Of a stretch of DNA of 47,070 nucleotides, positions 17,897 to 26,571 are shown piece after piece. Within the stretch, counting starts at the first letter, position 1. Every line of letters starts with the position of its first letter. Below the pieces are notes generated by a model, which did no database searches, was not told the origin of the DNA, and saw nothing but the letters and a program-made list of their open reading frames with translations. This DNA comes from JABAAI01 sp965242745 (GTDB lineage: Bacteria; Spirochaetota; Leptospiria; Leptospirales; Leptonemataceae). The stretch spans positions 1 through 47,070 of the forward strand of contig CBDETG010000061.1 in the NCBI GenBank assembly GCA_965242745.1, written 5' to 3'. The position numbers were made by a program, and so were the translations under genes.

Positions 17897-19714
17897 TCAT
17901 ACCTGTTCTGTCTCACCCTGCAGATGCTGCGGTTTGAGAGCGCTGGCGCTGGTATATGGCTCCAATCTTTTGTGCCAATCTTTATCAAAAAAATCAGTAT
18001 GAAAGTCTTCCTTGTCTGAATCCAGCAAGGCCCCGAATTCGGCGGAGCCCACTAAGGCAGCATATTTTGCCATCAGCCCTTTCTTGTAAGCAAGGGGGCG
18101 GGCCTTCCACTCCTTAGAGCGGGCCCTAAGCTCTTCGATGGAAAGATGCGCCTGCACGCTATTAGCATAGGCGTCTATGGTAATGAGATCCCCTTCACGT
18201 AAGAGAGCAATGGGGCCGCCTACAGCAGCCTCAGGCGCAACATGCCCTACAACCATGCCGTAGGTGCCGCCTGAAAAACGCCCGTCTGTGATGAGCCCTA
18301 CAGAATCGCCAAGGCCCTTGCCGATGAGCAGGGAGGTAGGCGCAAGCATTTCTCTCATTCCCGGCCCCCCGCGCGGGCCTTCATAGCGGATGACAATAAT
18401 ATGCCCTGCTTGGATCGTGTCATTGAGTATTGCTTGCGTGCATTCTTCTTCTGAATCAAAGATTCTGGCTTCCCCTGTCATTGCAGGTTTTTTCACCCCT
18501 GATATTTTTGCGACTGCCCCGCCAGGAGCCAAGTTGCCGCGTAATATCACAATGTGACCTCTTTGGTACAAGGGCTTGGATACAGGGAAAATGATGTCAG
18601 GTATGGGAGATTCTATGCGCTCCTTGCCGTTCGATGAAAGTGCAGCCAAGTTTTCTGCTACGCTTTGGCCTGTAATCGTCATACAATCCCCATGGAGCAG
18701 GCCCGCCTTGAGCAGGATTTGCATTACCTGAGGCAAAGCGCCTGCTTGGTCTAAGTCCTCAGCCAAATATTTACCAGAAGGTTTCATATTCGCAATATGC
18801 GGCGTACGGCGCGCAATGTCTTCAAAATCATCAAGGCATAGCTCTACGTCTGCTGCATGCGCTATGGCTAGAAGATGCAGGACTGCATTTGTAGAGCCGC
18901 CCAAGGCCATGACTACGGTGATAGCATTTTCTAAAGATTGCCGCGTTACGATGTCCTTAGGCCGTATATTCTCCTTTACCAAGCGTACCAGAAGTTCGCC
19001 CGCTTTTTGGCTGCTATCAATGATGCCCTGCTCAGTATTAGGCATAGTAGAGCTGCCGGGTAGGCTCATGCCCATTGCCTCGAATGCGCAGGACATGGTG
19101 TTTGCCGTATACATACCTCCACAGCTGCCATTGCCTGGGCATGCGCGGCGCTCGATTTCCTCAAATTCCTCGCGGGATATCTCTCCTGCATGCAGCTGCC
19201 CCACAGCTTCGAAGGCAGATACCACATTCAGTTTTTTATCCCCATACCTGCCGCCTTTGATAGTGCCTCCATAAACAAATACAGCAGGAATGTCCAGGCG
19301 GCATATGGCTATCATCGCCCCGGGCATGTTTTTATCGCAGCCGCCTATAGCTAAGAGCGCATCCATACTTTGAGCTTTGCAGACATTTTCAATACTATCT
19401 GCGATGGTCTCACGGCTTACAAGAGAGTACTTCATGCCCTCTGTGCCCATAGATATTCCATCAGATACTGTAATGGTCCCAAAACTTTGCGCCATGCCTC
19501 CAGCTTCCCTAATACCCTTAGCCGCTGCCTGCGCTAAGGGGGCAATGCCGGCATTGCAGGGGGTGATAGTACTATGCCCGCTTGCAACTGCTATGATAGG
19601 CTTGGAAAAATCTTCGTCCTGAAAGCCAAGGGCTCGGAGCATCGCTCTGTTGGGCGCTCTTCTATCCCCTTCGCTAATCACCCAGCTGTTCCAATTTAGT
19701 CTTTGCTTCGTCAT
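17897..19714 (-). CDS. ilvD: Dihydroxy-acid dehydratase
   Basis: Dehydrates 2,3-dihydroxy-acids to 2-keto acids, the step after IlvC in isoleucine and valine synthesis. The 605-residue length is slightly above the usual 550-570 because of a C-terminal tail of about 35 residues (DFHTDFFDKDWHKRLEPY onward). Iron-sulfur cysteines are visible in GGCDKNMPGA and CPGNGSCGGMYTANT, and the phosphate-binding ITDGRFSGGTYG is intact. It is followed after three bases by the mutase ATG. It is probably the first gene of the ilvD-mutase-yebC run. ilvC and cimA of the same pathway lie elsewhere in the window. Confidence 0.96.
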   Translation of the reverse strand: MTKQRLNWNSWVISEGDRRAPNRAMLRALGFQDEDFSKPIIAVASGHSTITPCNAGIAPLAQAAAKGIREAGGMAQSFGTITVSDGISMGTEGMKYSLVSRETIADSIENVCKAQSMDALLAIGGCDKNMPGAMIAICRLDIPAVFVYGGTIKGGRYGDKKLNVVSAFEAVGQLHAGEISREEFEEIERRACPGNGSCGGMYTANTMSCAFEAMGMSLPGSSTMPNTEQGIIDSSQKAGELLVRLVKENIRPKDIVTRQSLENAITVVMALGGSTNAVLHLLAIAHAADVELCLDDFEDIARRTPHIANMKPSGKYLAEDLDQAGALPQVMQILLKAGLLHGDCMTITGQSVAENLAALSSNGKERIESPIPDIIFPVSKPLYQRGHIVILRGNLAPGGAVAKISGVKKPAMTGEARIFDSEEECTQAILNDTIQAGHIIVIRYEGPRGGPGMREMLAPTSLLIGKGLGDSVGLITDGRFSGGTYGMVVGHVAPEAAVGGPIALLREGDLITIDAYANSVQAHLSIEELRARSKEWKARPLAYKKGLMAKYAALVGSAEFGALLDSDKEDFHTDFFDKDWHKRLEPYTSASALKPQHLQGETEQV

Positions 19715-19853
19715 AAGGATAGAGCTTGCCCACTCTATGCGCTTGGGGCTCTAAGTCAAGCTATCTTTCTAAATATCGCAAATAAGTTTTGCGCATTATA
19801 TTGTATCTAAAAAGCTTGACGCCAAAGCTGTAGTTAGGGTATACGTTCGAAGT

Positions 19854-20153
19854 ATGAGTATTACGAAAGCATGTTTCTATCATGTCAAAGCAGAGCAGCT
19901 TGCAGCTTACCGAGAAATTTCACAAATACTTGATCGTTTCTTGAAGACATGCCAGGGTTTTATGGGCCGCACAGTTAAGCAGGATCATCAAGACAGCACT
20001 CTCTTTGTAGACCTGATCGAATGGGAGAGTCTGGAAGCCTCAGAGAGCGCAGAAAAAGCTATGCGTACAGCAGCAGAACTCAAGGCCTGCAGCGCAGCCT
20101 TGGATAAAATTGTCAGTTTTCACACTCTGCATTCTTATTCGAGCACGCCCTAA
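19854..20153 (+). CDS. Small ABM-like (antibiotic biosynthesis monooxygenase fold) protein
   Basis: A 99-residue protein. The pattern of an initial beta strand, AEQLAAYREISQILDRFLKTCQGFMGR and then DLIEWESLEAS fits the dimeric alpha+beta barrel fold of ABM domains, which includes small oxygenases and stress proteins. The catalytic role is unknown. It is transcribed divergently from ilvD and precedes metK by 189 bases. The ATG at 19854 has no strong ribosome binding site. Confidence 0.55.
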   Translation: MSITKACFYHVKAEQLAAYREISQILDRFLKTCQGFMGRTVKQDHQDSTLFVDLIEWESLEASESAEKAMRTAAELKACSAALDKIVSFHTLHSYSSTP

Positions 20154-20342
20154 AACTCCTTCCATTGCCACAATGCACGGCAGCTGAGGCCTGGCATGCG
20201 GCGGCTATGCGCAGCATCTGGGAGCTCTTTTTGCTATAGCTCTCGTATTGCTCTTCTTCACTGTACTGGGAATCTATTTGACTTTCTTATCTTTTCCTGA
20301 TTCTTTGTCTCTAGCCTTGGGCGCAAAAGGCTTCCATTTAGG

Positions 20343-21497
20343 ATGAATCATTTCTTGTTTACTTCTGAATCTGTTTCTGAGGGGCATCCTGATAAAATTA
20401 GCGATCAGATTTCTGACGCTGTTTTAGACGCTTATTTGCAGCAGGACCCTGAAAGCCGGGTAGCTTGTGAAAGCATGGTCAGTACTGATTTTATTTGCAT
20501 TGCAGGCGAAGTGAGTTCCAAAGCCCACGTAGATGTGGAAAAAGTTGCCAGAGATACTGTCCGCCGTATTGGCTATACGCATAAGGACATAGGTTTCAAT
20601 GCTGATACTGCGCAGGTCTTGCTCCGTTTGCATGAACAGTCTCCTGACATCTCACAGGGAGTAAGCCAAGGAGAAGGGCTTTTCAAGCAGCAAGGAGCAG
20701 GGGATCAAGGTATCATGTTTGGTTATGCCTCCAATGAAAATCCAGAGTATATGCCCATGCCGATTGCTTTAGCCCATCGCATATTGCAGTACCTTGCCCA
20801 ATTACGTCATTCGGGAGAACTAAAGAATATCCTGCCGGACTCGAAGAGTCAAGTCAGCGTTGAGTATCAAGACATGAAAGCTGTCCGATTGGATACTGTT
20901 GTGCTGTCTTCACAACACAAAGAAGATATCCAACATGAGGAACTTGAAGAAATGCTTGTAGAGCAGGTGATCAAAAAAGTGATTCCTAAAGCATTGCTCT
21001 CCAAAACCCGTTATCTTATCAATCCCACAGGGCGTTTTGTAGTAGGCGGGCCTCATGGAGATGCCGGCCTGACAGGCAGGAAGATCATTGTAGATACATA
21101 CGGGGGCTGGAGCAGGCATGGAGGGGGCGCTTTTTCTGGGAAAGACCCTTCCAAAGTGGACCGAAGCGCAGCCTATATGGCTCGTTATTGCGCCAAAAAT
21201 ATTATTGCTGCTGGCCTTGCTGATCGCTGCGAATTACAGGTTTCTTATGCGATAGGCTATCCTGAGCCCATTTCCATCCATGTAGATAGCTTTGGGACGC
21301 ATAAGACAACAATGGAAGAAATACATAAGCGCATTGCAAAGCATTTTGATTTTTCACCAGCAGGCATCATAGAAAGACTTGCGCTAAAAGACAAGGAGCG
21401 TTGCTATCTGGATACGGCCGCTTATGGGCATTTTGGCCGGGAAGGGAGAAGCTTTACTTGGGAAAAAACAGACCTAAAAGAATCATTACAGGATTAG
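20343..21497 (+). CDS. metK: S-adenosylmethionine synthetase
   Basis: Makes SAM from methionine and ATP in the cytoplasm. It is a full-length 384-residue protein. It has TSESVSEGHPDKISDQISDA at the start, the GAGDQGIMFGYA hexapeptide region, GGPHGDAGLTGRKIIVDTYG and GGGAFSGKDPSKVDRSAAY. The start follows TTTAGG directly, so the ribosome binding site is weak or too close. I did not recognise a SAM riboswitch in the 189 bases upstream. The split transketolase subunit follows 83 bases later. Confidence 0.97.
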   Translation: MNHFLFTSESVSEGHPDKISDQISDAVLDAYLQQDPESRVACESMVSTDFICIAGEVSSKAHVDVEKVARDTVRRIGYTHKDIGFNADTAQVLLRLHEQSPDISQGVSQGEGLFKQQGAGDQGIMFGYASNENPEYMPMPIALAHRILQYLAQLRHSGELKNILPDSKSQVSVEYQDMKAVRLDTVVLSSQHKEDIQHEELEEMLVEQVIKKVIPKALLSKTRYLINPTGRFVVGGPHGDAGLTGRKIIVDTYGGWSRHGGGAFSGKDPSKVDRSAAYMARYCAKNIIAAGLADRCELQVSYAIGYPEPISIHVDSFGTHKTTMEEIHKRIAKHFDFSPAGIIERLALKDKERCYLDTAAYGHFGREGRSFTWEKTDLKESLQD

Positions 21498-21570
21498 CAG
21501 CTATACTTCGAGATGTGACAAAAGCTCTAGCTAGACTCGCATGTAAATAGCGCAGGGTCTTGGTGATTTT

Positions 21571-21575
21571 AGGAG
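21571..21575 (+). promoter_or_regulatory. Ribosome binding site deciding the transketolase start
   Basis: AGGAG followed by AAGAA and GTG at 21581. It is one of the few strong Shine-Dalgarno matches in the window, and it moves the start seven codons downstream of the longest frame. Confidence 0.7.
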
Positions 21576-21580
21576 AAGAA

Positions 21581-22564
21581 GTGCCTGCCGCAAAAGTACA
21601 AAGCCTTGCTGTTTTAGAGCAAAAAAAAGCTACGCGAGACGCTTATGGGGAGAGCCTTTTAGCGCTTGGCAAAGAACACGAAGATATCCTTGTCCTAGAT
21701 GCGGACCTTTCAGCTTCTACAAAGACGATCCTTTTTGCCAAAGAGTTTCCAGAACGTTTTTTTAATGTAGGAGTAGCTGAGCAGAATCTTGCGGGTATGG
21801 CTGCAGGCTTTGCCTTGTCTGGCCTTGTGCCCTTTGCTTCCAGTTTTGCCATGTTCCTTGCCGGCAGGGCATGGGAAATTATCAGAAACAGCATTGCATA
21901 TCCCGGACTAAACGTAAAATTGGTTGCTTCCCATGCCGGGCTCAGCGTGGGAGAAGACGGCGCCAGTCATCAATGTCTAGAAGACATAGCCAATATGCGC
22001 GTCCTGCCGGGCATGCATGTCTTTGTGCCGGCAGATTATTATGAAACCAAAGCAGTTATCAAAAGAGTCTATGAGATCAAGGGGCCATGTTATGTACGCT
22101 GTGGACGCGCAGCTACAGCTACGCTAGAACATCCCGCAGCTTACCAGTTTCTTGAGGCAAAGGGGCAGGTCCGTAGGGAGGGGAAAGATTTGCTGATTGT
22201 TGCCTGCGGGATTATGGTACAAGCAGCTCACAAAGCAGCGCTTGCTTTAGAAAAAGAGGGCATAAGCGCAAGCCTTCTAAACATGGCGTCTATCAAGCCT
22301 CTCGATACAGAGCTGATCTTGGAATATGCTCTGCAAGCAGGCGCAGTACTAACGGCCGAGGAGCACAACATCATAGGCGGCCTTGGCTCTGCTGTGAGCG
22401 AAACTCTCAGCGAGCATGCGCCGATGCCCCTTATACGCATAGGGACAAATGACACCTGGGGCCAAAGCGGCAAAGCTGAAGAACTTCTGGAGCACTACAA
22501 TCTCAGCAGCAAAGCTATCATCGAAGGGGCGCGCAAGGTCCTTCGCAAAAAAGCGAAGGCATAG
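21581..22564 (+). CDS. Transketolase, C-terminal (pyrimidine-binding) subunit
   Basis: A 327-residue protein matching the C-terminal half of transketolase: LDADLSAST, FNVGVAEQNLAGMAAGFALSG (catalytic Glu) and a C-terminal swivel domain (LLIVACGIMVQAAHKAA). Enzymes of this split type need a separate TPP-binding N-terminal subunit, which is not in the window. The start is set by AGGAG at 21571-21575, five bases before GTG 21581. Upstream TTG 21560 and GTG 21563 have no ribosome binding site. The role would be in the non-oxidative pentose phosphate pathway. A 1-deoxyxylulose phosphate synthase-like role is less likely given its length. Confidence 0.87.
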   Translation: MPAAKVQSLAVLEQKKATRDAYGESLLALGKEHEDILVLDADLSASTKTILFAKEFPERFFNVGVAEQNLAGMAAGFALSGLVPFASSFAMFLAGRAWEIIRNSIAYPGLNVKLVASHAGLSVGEDGASHQCLEDIANMRVLPGMHVFVPADYYETKAVIKRVYEIKGPCYVRCGRAATATLEHPAAYQFLEAKGQVRREGKDLLIVACGIMVQAAHKAALALEKEGISASLLNMASIKPLDTELILEYALQAGAVLTAEEHNIIGGLGSAVSETLSEHAPMPLIRIGTNDTWGQSGKAEELLEHYNLSSKAIIEGARKVLRKKAKA

Positions 22565-22661
22565 GCCAAGCTTGAGCTGCAAATGGAAGAGAAGAATAGG
22601 GCGCCGGAACCATGTCCAGCGCCGTTTTAGACTACAAAGCCGTGTTTGGTATAGAACCTTC

Positions 22662-22850
22662 TTAAAAATTGGGTAAAGAACCTATACTACCTAAAGGGCT
22701 TCTGAAGGGCGATGCTTTTTTCTTAGCAACTTTTTTCTTAGCAACTTTTTTCTTGGCCGCCTTTTTCTTAGCGACTTTTTTCTTGGCTGCTTTTTTCTTA
22801 GCGACCTTTTTCTTGGCCGCCTTTTTCTTAGCGACTTTTTTCTTAGCCAT
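22662..22850 (-). CDS. Histone H1-like Lys-Ala repeat protein
   Basis: A 62-residue, very basic protein. Nine KKK triplets separated by VA or AA make up the first 45 residues (27 lysines), followed by a short tail SPFRSPLGSIGSLPNF. Such KKVAKKKAA repeats resemble eukaryotic H1 tails and bacterial HctA/AlgP-like DNA-binding proteins and are also found in leptospires. Nucleoid compaction or RNA binding is likely by analogy. The ATG at 22850 is preceded by AAGGTGG at a good distance. The DNA repeat unit is 15 or 30 bases, so copy number could vary by slippage. The upstream region has mutually exclusive hairpins. Confidence 0.75.
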   Translation of the reverse strand: MAKKKVAKKKAAKKKVAKKKAAKKKVAKKKAAKKKVAKKKVAKKKASPFRSPLGSIGSLPNF

Positions 22851-23009
22851 GAATTTCCACCTTTACTTTATATTTTTCCTGCAGAAAGGAAAGACACATA
22901 CTTCTTTATTTGTCCTTTGTGACAAGAAACAAATGGCATCATCTAAGCAATTATAGAATGAAAATTACAACGACAACACAAAGTACGTACACGACATAAC
23001 ATCGAAAGC

Positions 23010-23069
23010 CTTACTCTTTTTTACAAGAACTTTTTGTAAAAAAAGTAAGTAAAGTAATCTCCTTACTTT
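23010..23069 (-). promoter_or_regulatory. Mutually exclusive hairpins upstream of the histone-like gene
   Basis: Read on the minus strand, AAAGTAAG (23069-23062) pairs with CTTACTTT (23049-23042). The same second segment, extended by TTTTTACAA, pairs over about 16 bases (one mismatch) with TTGTAAAAAAGAGTAAG (23026-23010). Only one pairing can form at a time, as in attenuators. The larger hairpin could also be the terminator of the methyltransferase gene ending at 23126. Confidence 0.4.
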
Positions 23070-23125
23070 GTTTATGATAATAAAGAAACTAATCTTTGCT
23101 CATCATCATATTCCTATACACAGTC

Positions 23126-24235
23126 TTATTTTTTGATGAAGTGTAGAGCCATCATGTCTCCTTGTCCTGTTGCCTTTGCAAGGAAATCTAAAATTGCTTT
23201 GCTGCTTTTGTAAAAAACTCCCATCCGCTTCTTCTTTGTGAGGCCAGAGCCATAACTGATCCAGCATAGGCTCTCCAATGCAGCTAAGGAAGCCATCTCT
23301 TGCAGCTGTAATAAATTGAAGAAATAAAGGTGTTCAGGCACATTCATAAAACGCCATTTTTCTTTTTGGATGCGCGCTAGCATTCCATAACGACAAGTGG
23401 AAAGTAAGAGGCGGCCGCCTTTTCTAAGAAGACTTGCGCTGCGCTGCAATGCGGCTTTCGGTTGGCGCATATGTTCTATAGAAGCCCAGAAACTTATCAG
23501 GTCGTAGCTGCAAGGACAGAGCTTATCATAAGTAAGAAAATCTCCTATATGGATTTGCAAGTTGCGCGCTTGGCCCACTTGCGCTGGAGCTTGAGATAAT
23601 TCTATGCCTTCTGCCGCCCATCCTCTCTTGAGCAGTAATTCTACAAAATATCCGCTGGCGCAGCCTATATCTAAAGCTCTCGGCATTTTATTATTTCTTT
23701 GTCTTTTTGCTTTGCGCATGATTTCTTCTTCATAAGCTGGGAAATCTAAATCACGCAGGTTTTTCATGCTGACGCGGCATATTTCTTGGGCGGTCGTCTC
23801 GCTGTAGTAGTTGTCATAGCCTCTTTTGGTCCTTTGTAAAAAATAATTCTCTTGATAGTATGCTCGTAAAGCTCTTGCATTAGGCTGCGGGTTGACCTGC
23901 ACCAGCTTACAATGCACGCAGCGTACTACTTGAAAATGTTCCTTATGAGAAGATTCTACGACAAATACAAGCTCAAAATCCGCTTTGTCACAAAGTTGGC
24001 ATGGAAGCTGAGAGAGCATTGGCAGATCCAAGATGATACTTCCAGCTTGCTTTTTATTAGGAGCAGGAAGAGAGGCGCAGACTTCACTTTTACTTTCCGC
24101 CGCGCTATGAAAGGAAGCTGGGCTCATCATGTTATGCAAAAGAGCATGGCCCTTTAAATATGTCGCCTGGATTCTTGTATAGAGATAGTCTTTTTCACTA
24201 TAACTGCTGATGCTCAGGCCGCTTTTTTGACTCAC
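23126..24235 (-). CDS. Class I SAM-dependent methyltransferase with N-terminal zinc-ribbon-like motif
   Basis: A 369-residue protein. Residues 75-110 hold CQLCDKADFEL and VRCVHCKLVQ, a paired CxxC motif like that of the methyltransferase type-11/12 group acting on sugars or lipids. The Rossmann SAM motif is ALDIGCASGYFVELLLKRGW, followed by YDLISFWASIEHM and LLRKGGRLLLST. The substrate is unknown; a role in surface carbohydrate modification is a guess. The start is GTG 24235, which leaves an unusual N-terminal 70 residues; a downstream ATG at about 24130 is an alternative. It is transcribed divergently from ilvC. Confidence 0.75.
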   Translation of the reverse strand: MSQKSGLSISSYSEKDYLYTRIQATYLKGHALLHNMMSPASFHSAAESKSEVCASLPAPNKKQAGSIILDLPMLSQLPCQLCDKADFELVFVVESSHKEHFQVVRCVHCKLVQVNPQPNARALRAYYQENYFLQRTKRGYDNYYSETTAQEICRVSMKNLRDLDFPAYEEEIMRKAKRQRNNKMPRALDIGCASGYFVELLLKRGWAAEGIELSQAPAQVGQARNLQIHIGDFLTYDKLCPCSYDLISFWASIEHMRQPKAALQRSASLLRKGGRLLLSTCRYGMLARIQKEKWRFMNVPEHLYFFNLLQLQEMASLAALESLCWISYGSGLTKKKRMGVFYKSSKAILDFLAKATGQGDMMALHFIKK

Positions 24236-24291
24236 GCTATATACGATCTTTTTTGACTTGCCTTTCTAGGGCATGACTCTAAGTATGCGCT

Positions 24292-25287
24292 ATGGCAAAA
24301 GTATATTATGATAATGATACGGATATAAACATACTCAAAAAGAGCACCATTGCGGTATTAGGTTATGGCAGTCAGGGGCATGCCCAAGCCCAGAACATGC
24401 GGGATTCTGCTTTGCAAGTAGTAATAGGTCTGCCTGCTAATTCGAAATCAAGAGACAAGGCAAAGGAGGATGGCTTTGAAGTGCTTGAGCCCAAAGAGGC
24501 TGCGGCTGGCGCACAGATCATACAGATTCTTAGTCCAGATACCACGCAGGCCCAGCTCTATGAGGATTCTATCAAAGCCCATCTAAGTTCCGGCAAAGCT
24601 CTTGTCTTTTCTCATGGTTTTAATATACATTATGAGCTCATTAGGCCCCCCAAAGACGTAGATGTGTATATGGTGGCGCCTAAAGGCCCTGGACATTTGG
24701 TGCGCCGAGTCTATCAGAGAGGAGGGGGAGTCCCCAGTTTGATTGCAGTGTGCCAAGATGCCAGCGGGGAAGCGCGCAAGAGGGCCTTAGCCCATGCGGC
24801 TGCCATAGGAGCCGGGCGCGCAGGTATTCTGGAGACTACGTTTAGAGATGAAACAGAAACAGACCTTTTTGGAGAGCAGGCGGTGTTGTGTGGAGGCTTA
24901 AGCAATCTTATACAGAGCGCTTTTGAAACCCTTGTGGAGGCGGGTTATGATCCAGACATTGCGTATTTTGAGTGCCTTCATGAAGTAAAACTCATTACTG
25001 ATCTGATATACGAGGGGGGGCTTGCGCGCATGCGTTATTCTGTTTCTGACACTGCAGAGTATGGAGATTATATGAGCGGCCCAAAGGTGATTGATTCAAA
25101 AGTCAAGGAGAATATGCGTAAGATTCTTAGTGATATACAAAAGGATAAGGGCGCCGTCTTTGCTAAGGCATGGATAGCGGAAGCCCAGAAAGGCTCTCCT
25201 CATTTCCTCAAACTACGGGAAGAACATAGTAAGCATTCCATAGAAGAAGTAGGGAGAAAACTGCGTTCTATGATGAAATTCCTATAG
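24292..25287 (+). CDS. ilvC: Ketol-acid reductoisomerase, class I
   Basis: Second step of branched-chain amino acid synthesis: isomerisation and NAD(P)H reduction of acetohydroxy acids. It is 331 residues, the normal short class I length. The nucleotide-binding site is VLGYGSQGHAQAQNMRDS with a loop GLPANSKSRDKA. The active site has VAPKGPGHLVRRVY, DETETDLFGEQAVLCGG (metal-binding Asp/Glu) and FECLHEVKLITDLIYEGG. The Ser in the cofactor loop fits NADPH preference. It is separate from ilvD but in the same pathway. Confidence 0.97.
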   Translation: MAKVYYDNDTDINILKKSTIAVLGYGSQGHAQAQNMRDSALQVVIGLPANSKSRDKAKEDGFEVLEPKEAAAGAQIIQILSPDTTQAQLYEDSIKAHLSSGKALVFSHGFNIHYELIRPPKDVDVYMVAPKGPGHLVRRVYQRGGGVPSLIAVCQDASGEARKRALAHAAAIGAGRAGILETTFRDETETDLFGEQAVLCGGLSNLIQSAFETLVEAGYDPDIAYFECLHEVKLITDLIYEGGLARMRYSVSDTAEYGDYMSGPKVIDSKVKENMRKILSDIQKDKGAVFAKAWIAEAQKGSPHFLKLREEHSKHSIEEVGRKLRSMMKFL

Positions 25288-25292
25288 ACGCA

Positions 25293-25493
25293 ATGATAGA
25301 GGGAAAGGCTATAGAGAAAGTCCTTCCTCATCTCTTGTGCAAGGGAAGACCCATAGTTCTTGCCTTAAGCCTTGCGTCTTTTTTTAGCAGCCTCTGCTTT
25401 GGATGCTTTCTTTTTATTTCTCTCTATGGAAGAAAGAGCTCTGATGCTGCGCTGCTACGCTTTCGTATTGGATCAAGTATTTGCAAAGTATGA
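25293..25493 (+). CDS. Possible 66-residue membrane peptide
   Basis: An open frame starting five bases after ilvC. It contains one hydrophobic segment (IVLALSLASFFSSLCFGCFLFISLY). There is no recognised family and no clear ribosome binding site. It may be chance; the stretch up to pheS (25538) holds nothing else that I can support. Confidence 0.22.
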   Translation: MIEGKAIEKVLPHLLCKGRPIVLALSLASFFSSLCFGCFLFISLYGRKSSDAALLRFRIGSSICKV

Positions 25494-25537
25494 GAGCCTA
25501 TAGATACTAGGCTGCAAGAAGAGAGCCCCTCCTTTTT

Positions 25538-26557
25538 ATGACTTTATCTTCGCTCAGTAATATGGCTGCCCAAGCCAAAAAAAAAATGGAAGCCTGCCAA
25601 AACGTACAGGAACTGCAGGGCATAAAGCAGCATTATTTGGGTAAAAAGGGAGCGCTAAGCCGGGTATTTTTGAACTTCCAAGACCTTTCTATAGAAGAAA
25701 AGAGGAGGCAAGGGAAGCTGGTACATGAAATTAGTTTGGAAATAGAAGAAGCCCACCAAAGCGCGCTTAGCAAATTAAAGGAAAGGAAACTTGCAGAACG
25801 TTTGGCTAAAGAAGACTATGATCTTCTGCGTCCCTTGGAGACTTGGGAAGGCGCTTTACATCCCATCACGCAAATGCAATATGAAGTAGAGGATATTTTT
25901 AGTAATATGGGTTTTGCAATCGTGGATGGCCCGGAGATAGAAAGCGATGAGTACAATTTTGAGCGCTTGAATTTTTCTTTGGATCATCCAGCCCGCGATA
26001 TGCAGGACAGCATTTGGACTAAGGACGCATATTTGCTGCGCACTCATACTTCAGCTGTGCAGGTGCGTGTCATGGAAGAGCGCAGGCCTCCTATGCGTAT
26101 CATTGCCCCAGGCCGCTGCTTTCGTTATGAGGAGAGAGACGCCTCGCATGAAAATACCTTTCATCAAGTAGAAGGTATGATGATAGATCATGATATTTCC
26201 GTGGCCAATCTCATATACGTTATGAAATCTTTTCTTTCTGTGATATTTGCAAGAGAGCTCAAGGTGCGCTTACGTCCGGGTTACTTCCCCTTTGTAGAGC
26301 CCGGTTTTGAGTTAGATATAGCCTGCCTTATATGCCAAGGCCAAGGCTGCCAAACCTGCAGGCAGAGCGGTTGGGTAGAGCTTCTGCCATGCGGCTTAAT
26401 CCATCCCAAGGTCCTTGCCTCAGGCTCTATAGACCCGGGGAAATGGTCTGGTTTTGCCTTTGGCTTGGGCTTGGATCGTCTTGTCATGATGCGCTATGGT
26501 ATCGAAGATATACGTCATTTCCTTTCAGGGAATCTCCGTTTTTTAGAGCAATTTTAA
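25538..26557 (+). CDS. pheS: Phenylalanyl-tRNA synthetase alpha subunit
   Basis: Charges tRNA-Phe as an alpha2-beta2 enzyme with PheT. It is 339 residues, full length. The N-terminal coiled coil is followed by HPITQMQYEVEDIFSNMGF, motif 2 FRYEERDASHENTFHQVEGM and motif 3 FGLGLDRLVMMRYGIEDIR. Its stop at 26557 is followed by the hairpin-rich element 26572-26823 that separates it from pheT, an unusual arrangement because the two genes normally abut. Confidence 0.97.
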   Translation: MTLSSLSNMAAQAKKKMEACQNVQELQGIKQHYLGKKGALSRVFLNFQDLSIEEKRRQGKLVHEISLEIEEAHQSALSKLKERKLAERLAKEDYDLLRPLETWEGALHPITQMQYEVEDIFSNMGFAIVDGPEIESDEYNFERLNFSLDHPARDMQDSIWTKDAYLLRTHTSAVQVRVMEERRPPMRIIAPGRCFRYEERDASHENTFHQVEGMMIDHDISVANLIYVMKSFLSVIFARELKVRLRPGYFPFVEPGFELDIACLICQGQGCQTCRQSGWVELLPCGLIHPKVLASGSIDPGKWSGFAFGLGLDRLVMMRYGIEDIRHFLSGNLRFLEQF

Positions 26558-26571
26558 GTACAAGCTTTCTT

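Noticed and set aside
19830..19860. GTTCGAA near 19847 as a tRNA T-loop
   Set aside because: No acceptor, D or anticodon stems can be built around it.
20154..20342. SAM riboswitch before metK
   Set aside because: I could not recognise the conserved core of any SAM riboswitch class in this stretch.
22700..22850. Regular 15/30-base repeats that could be mistaken for a CRISPR array
   Set aside because: They encode the KKKVA/KKKAA repeats; there are no unique spacers.
22669..22956. 95-codon plus-strand frame with FFLATFFLAAFFLAT repeats, resembling a membrane protein
   Set aside because: It is the antisense of the Lys-Ala repeat gene, whose minus-strand ribosome binding site and known repeat type make that strand the real one.
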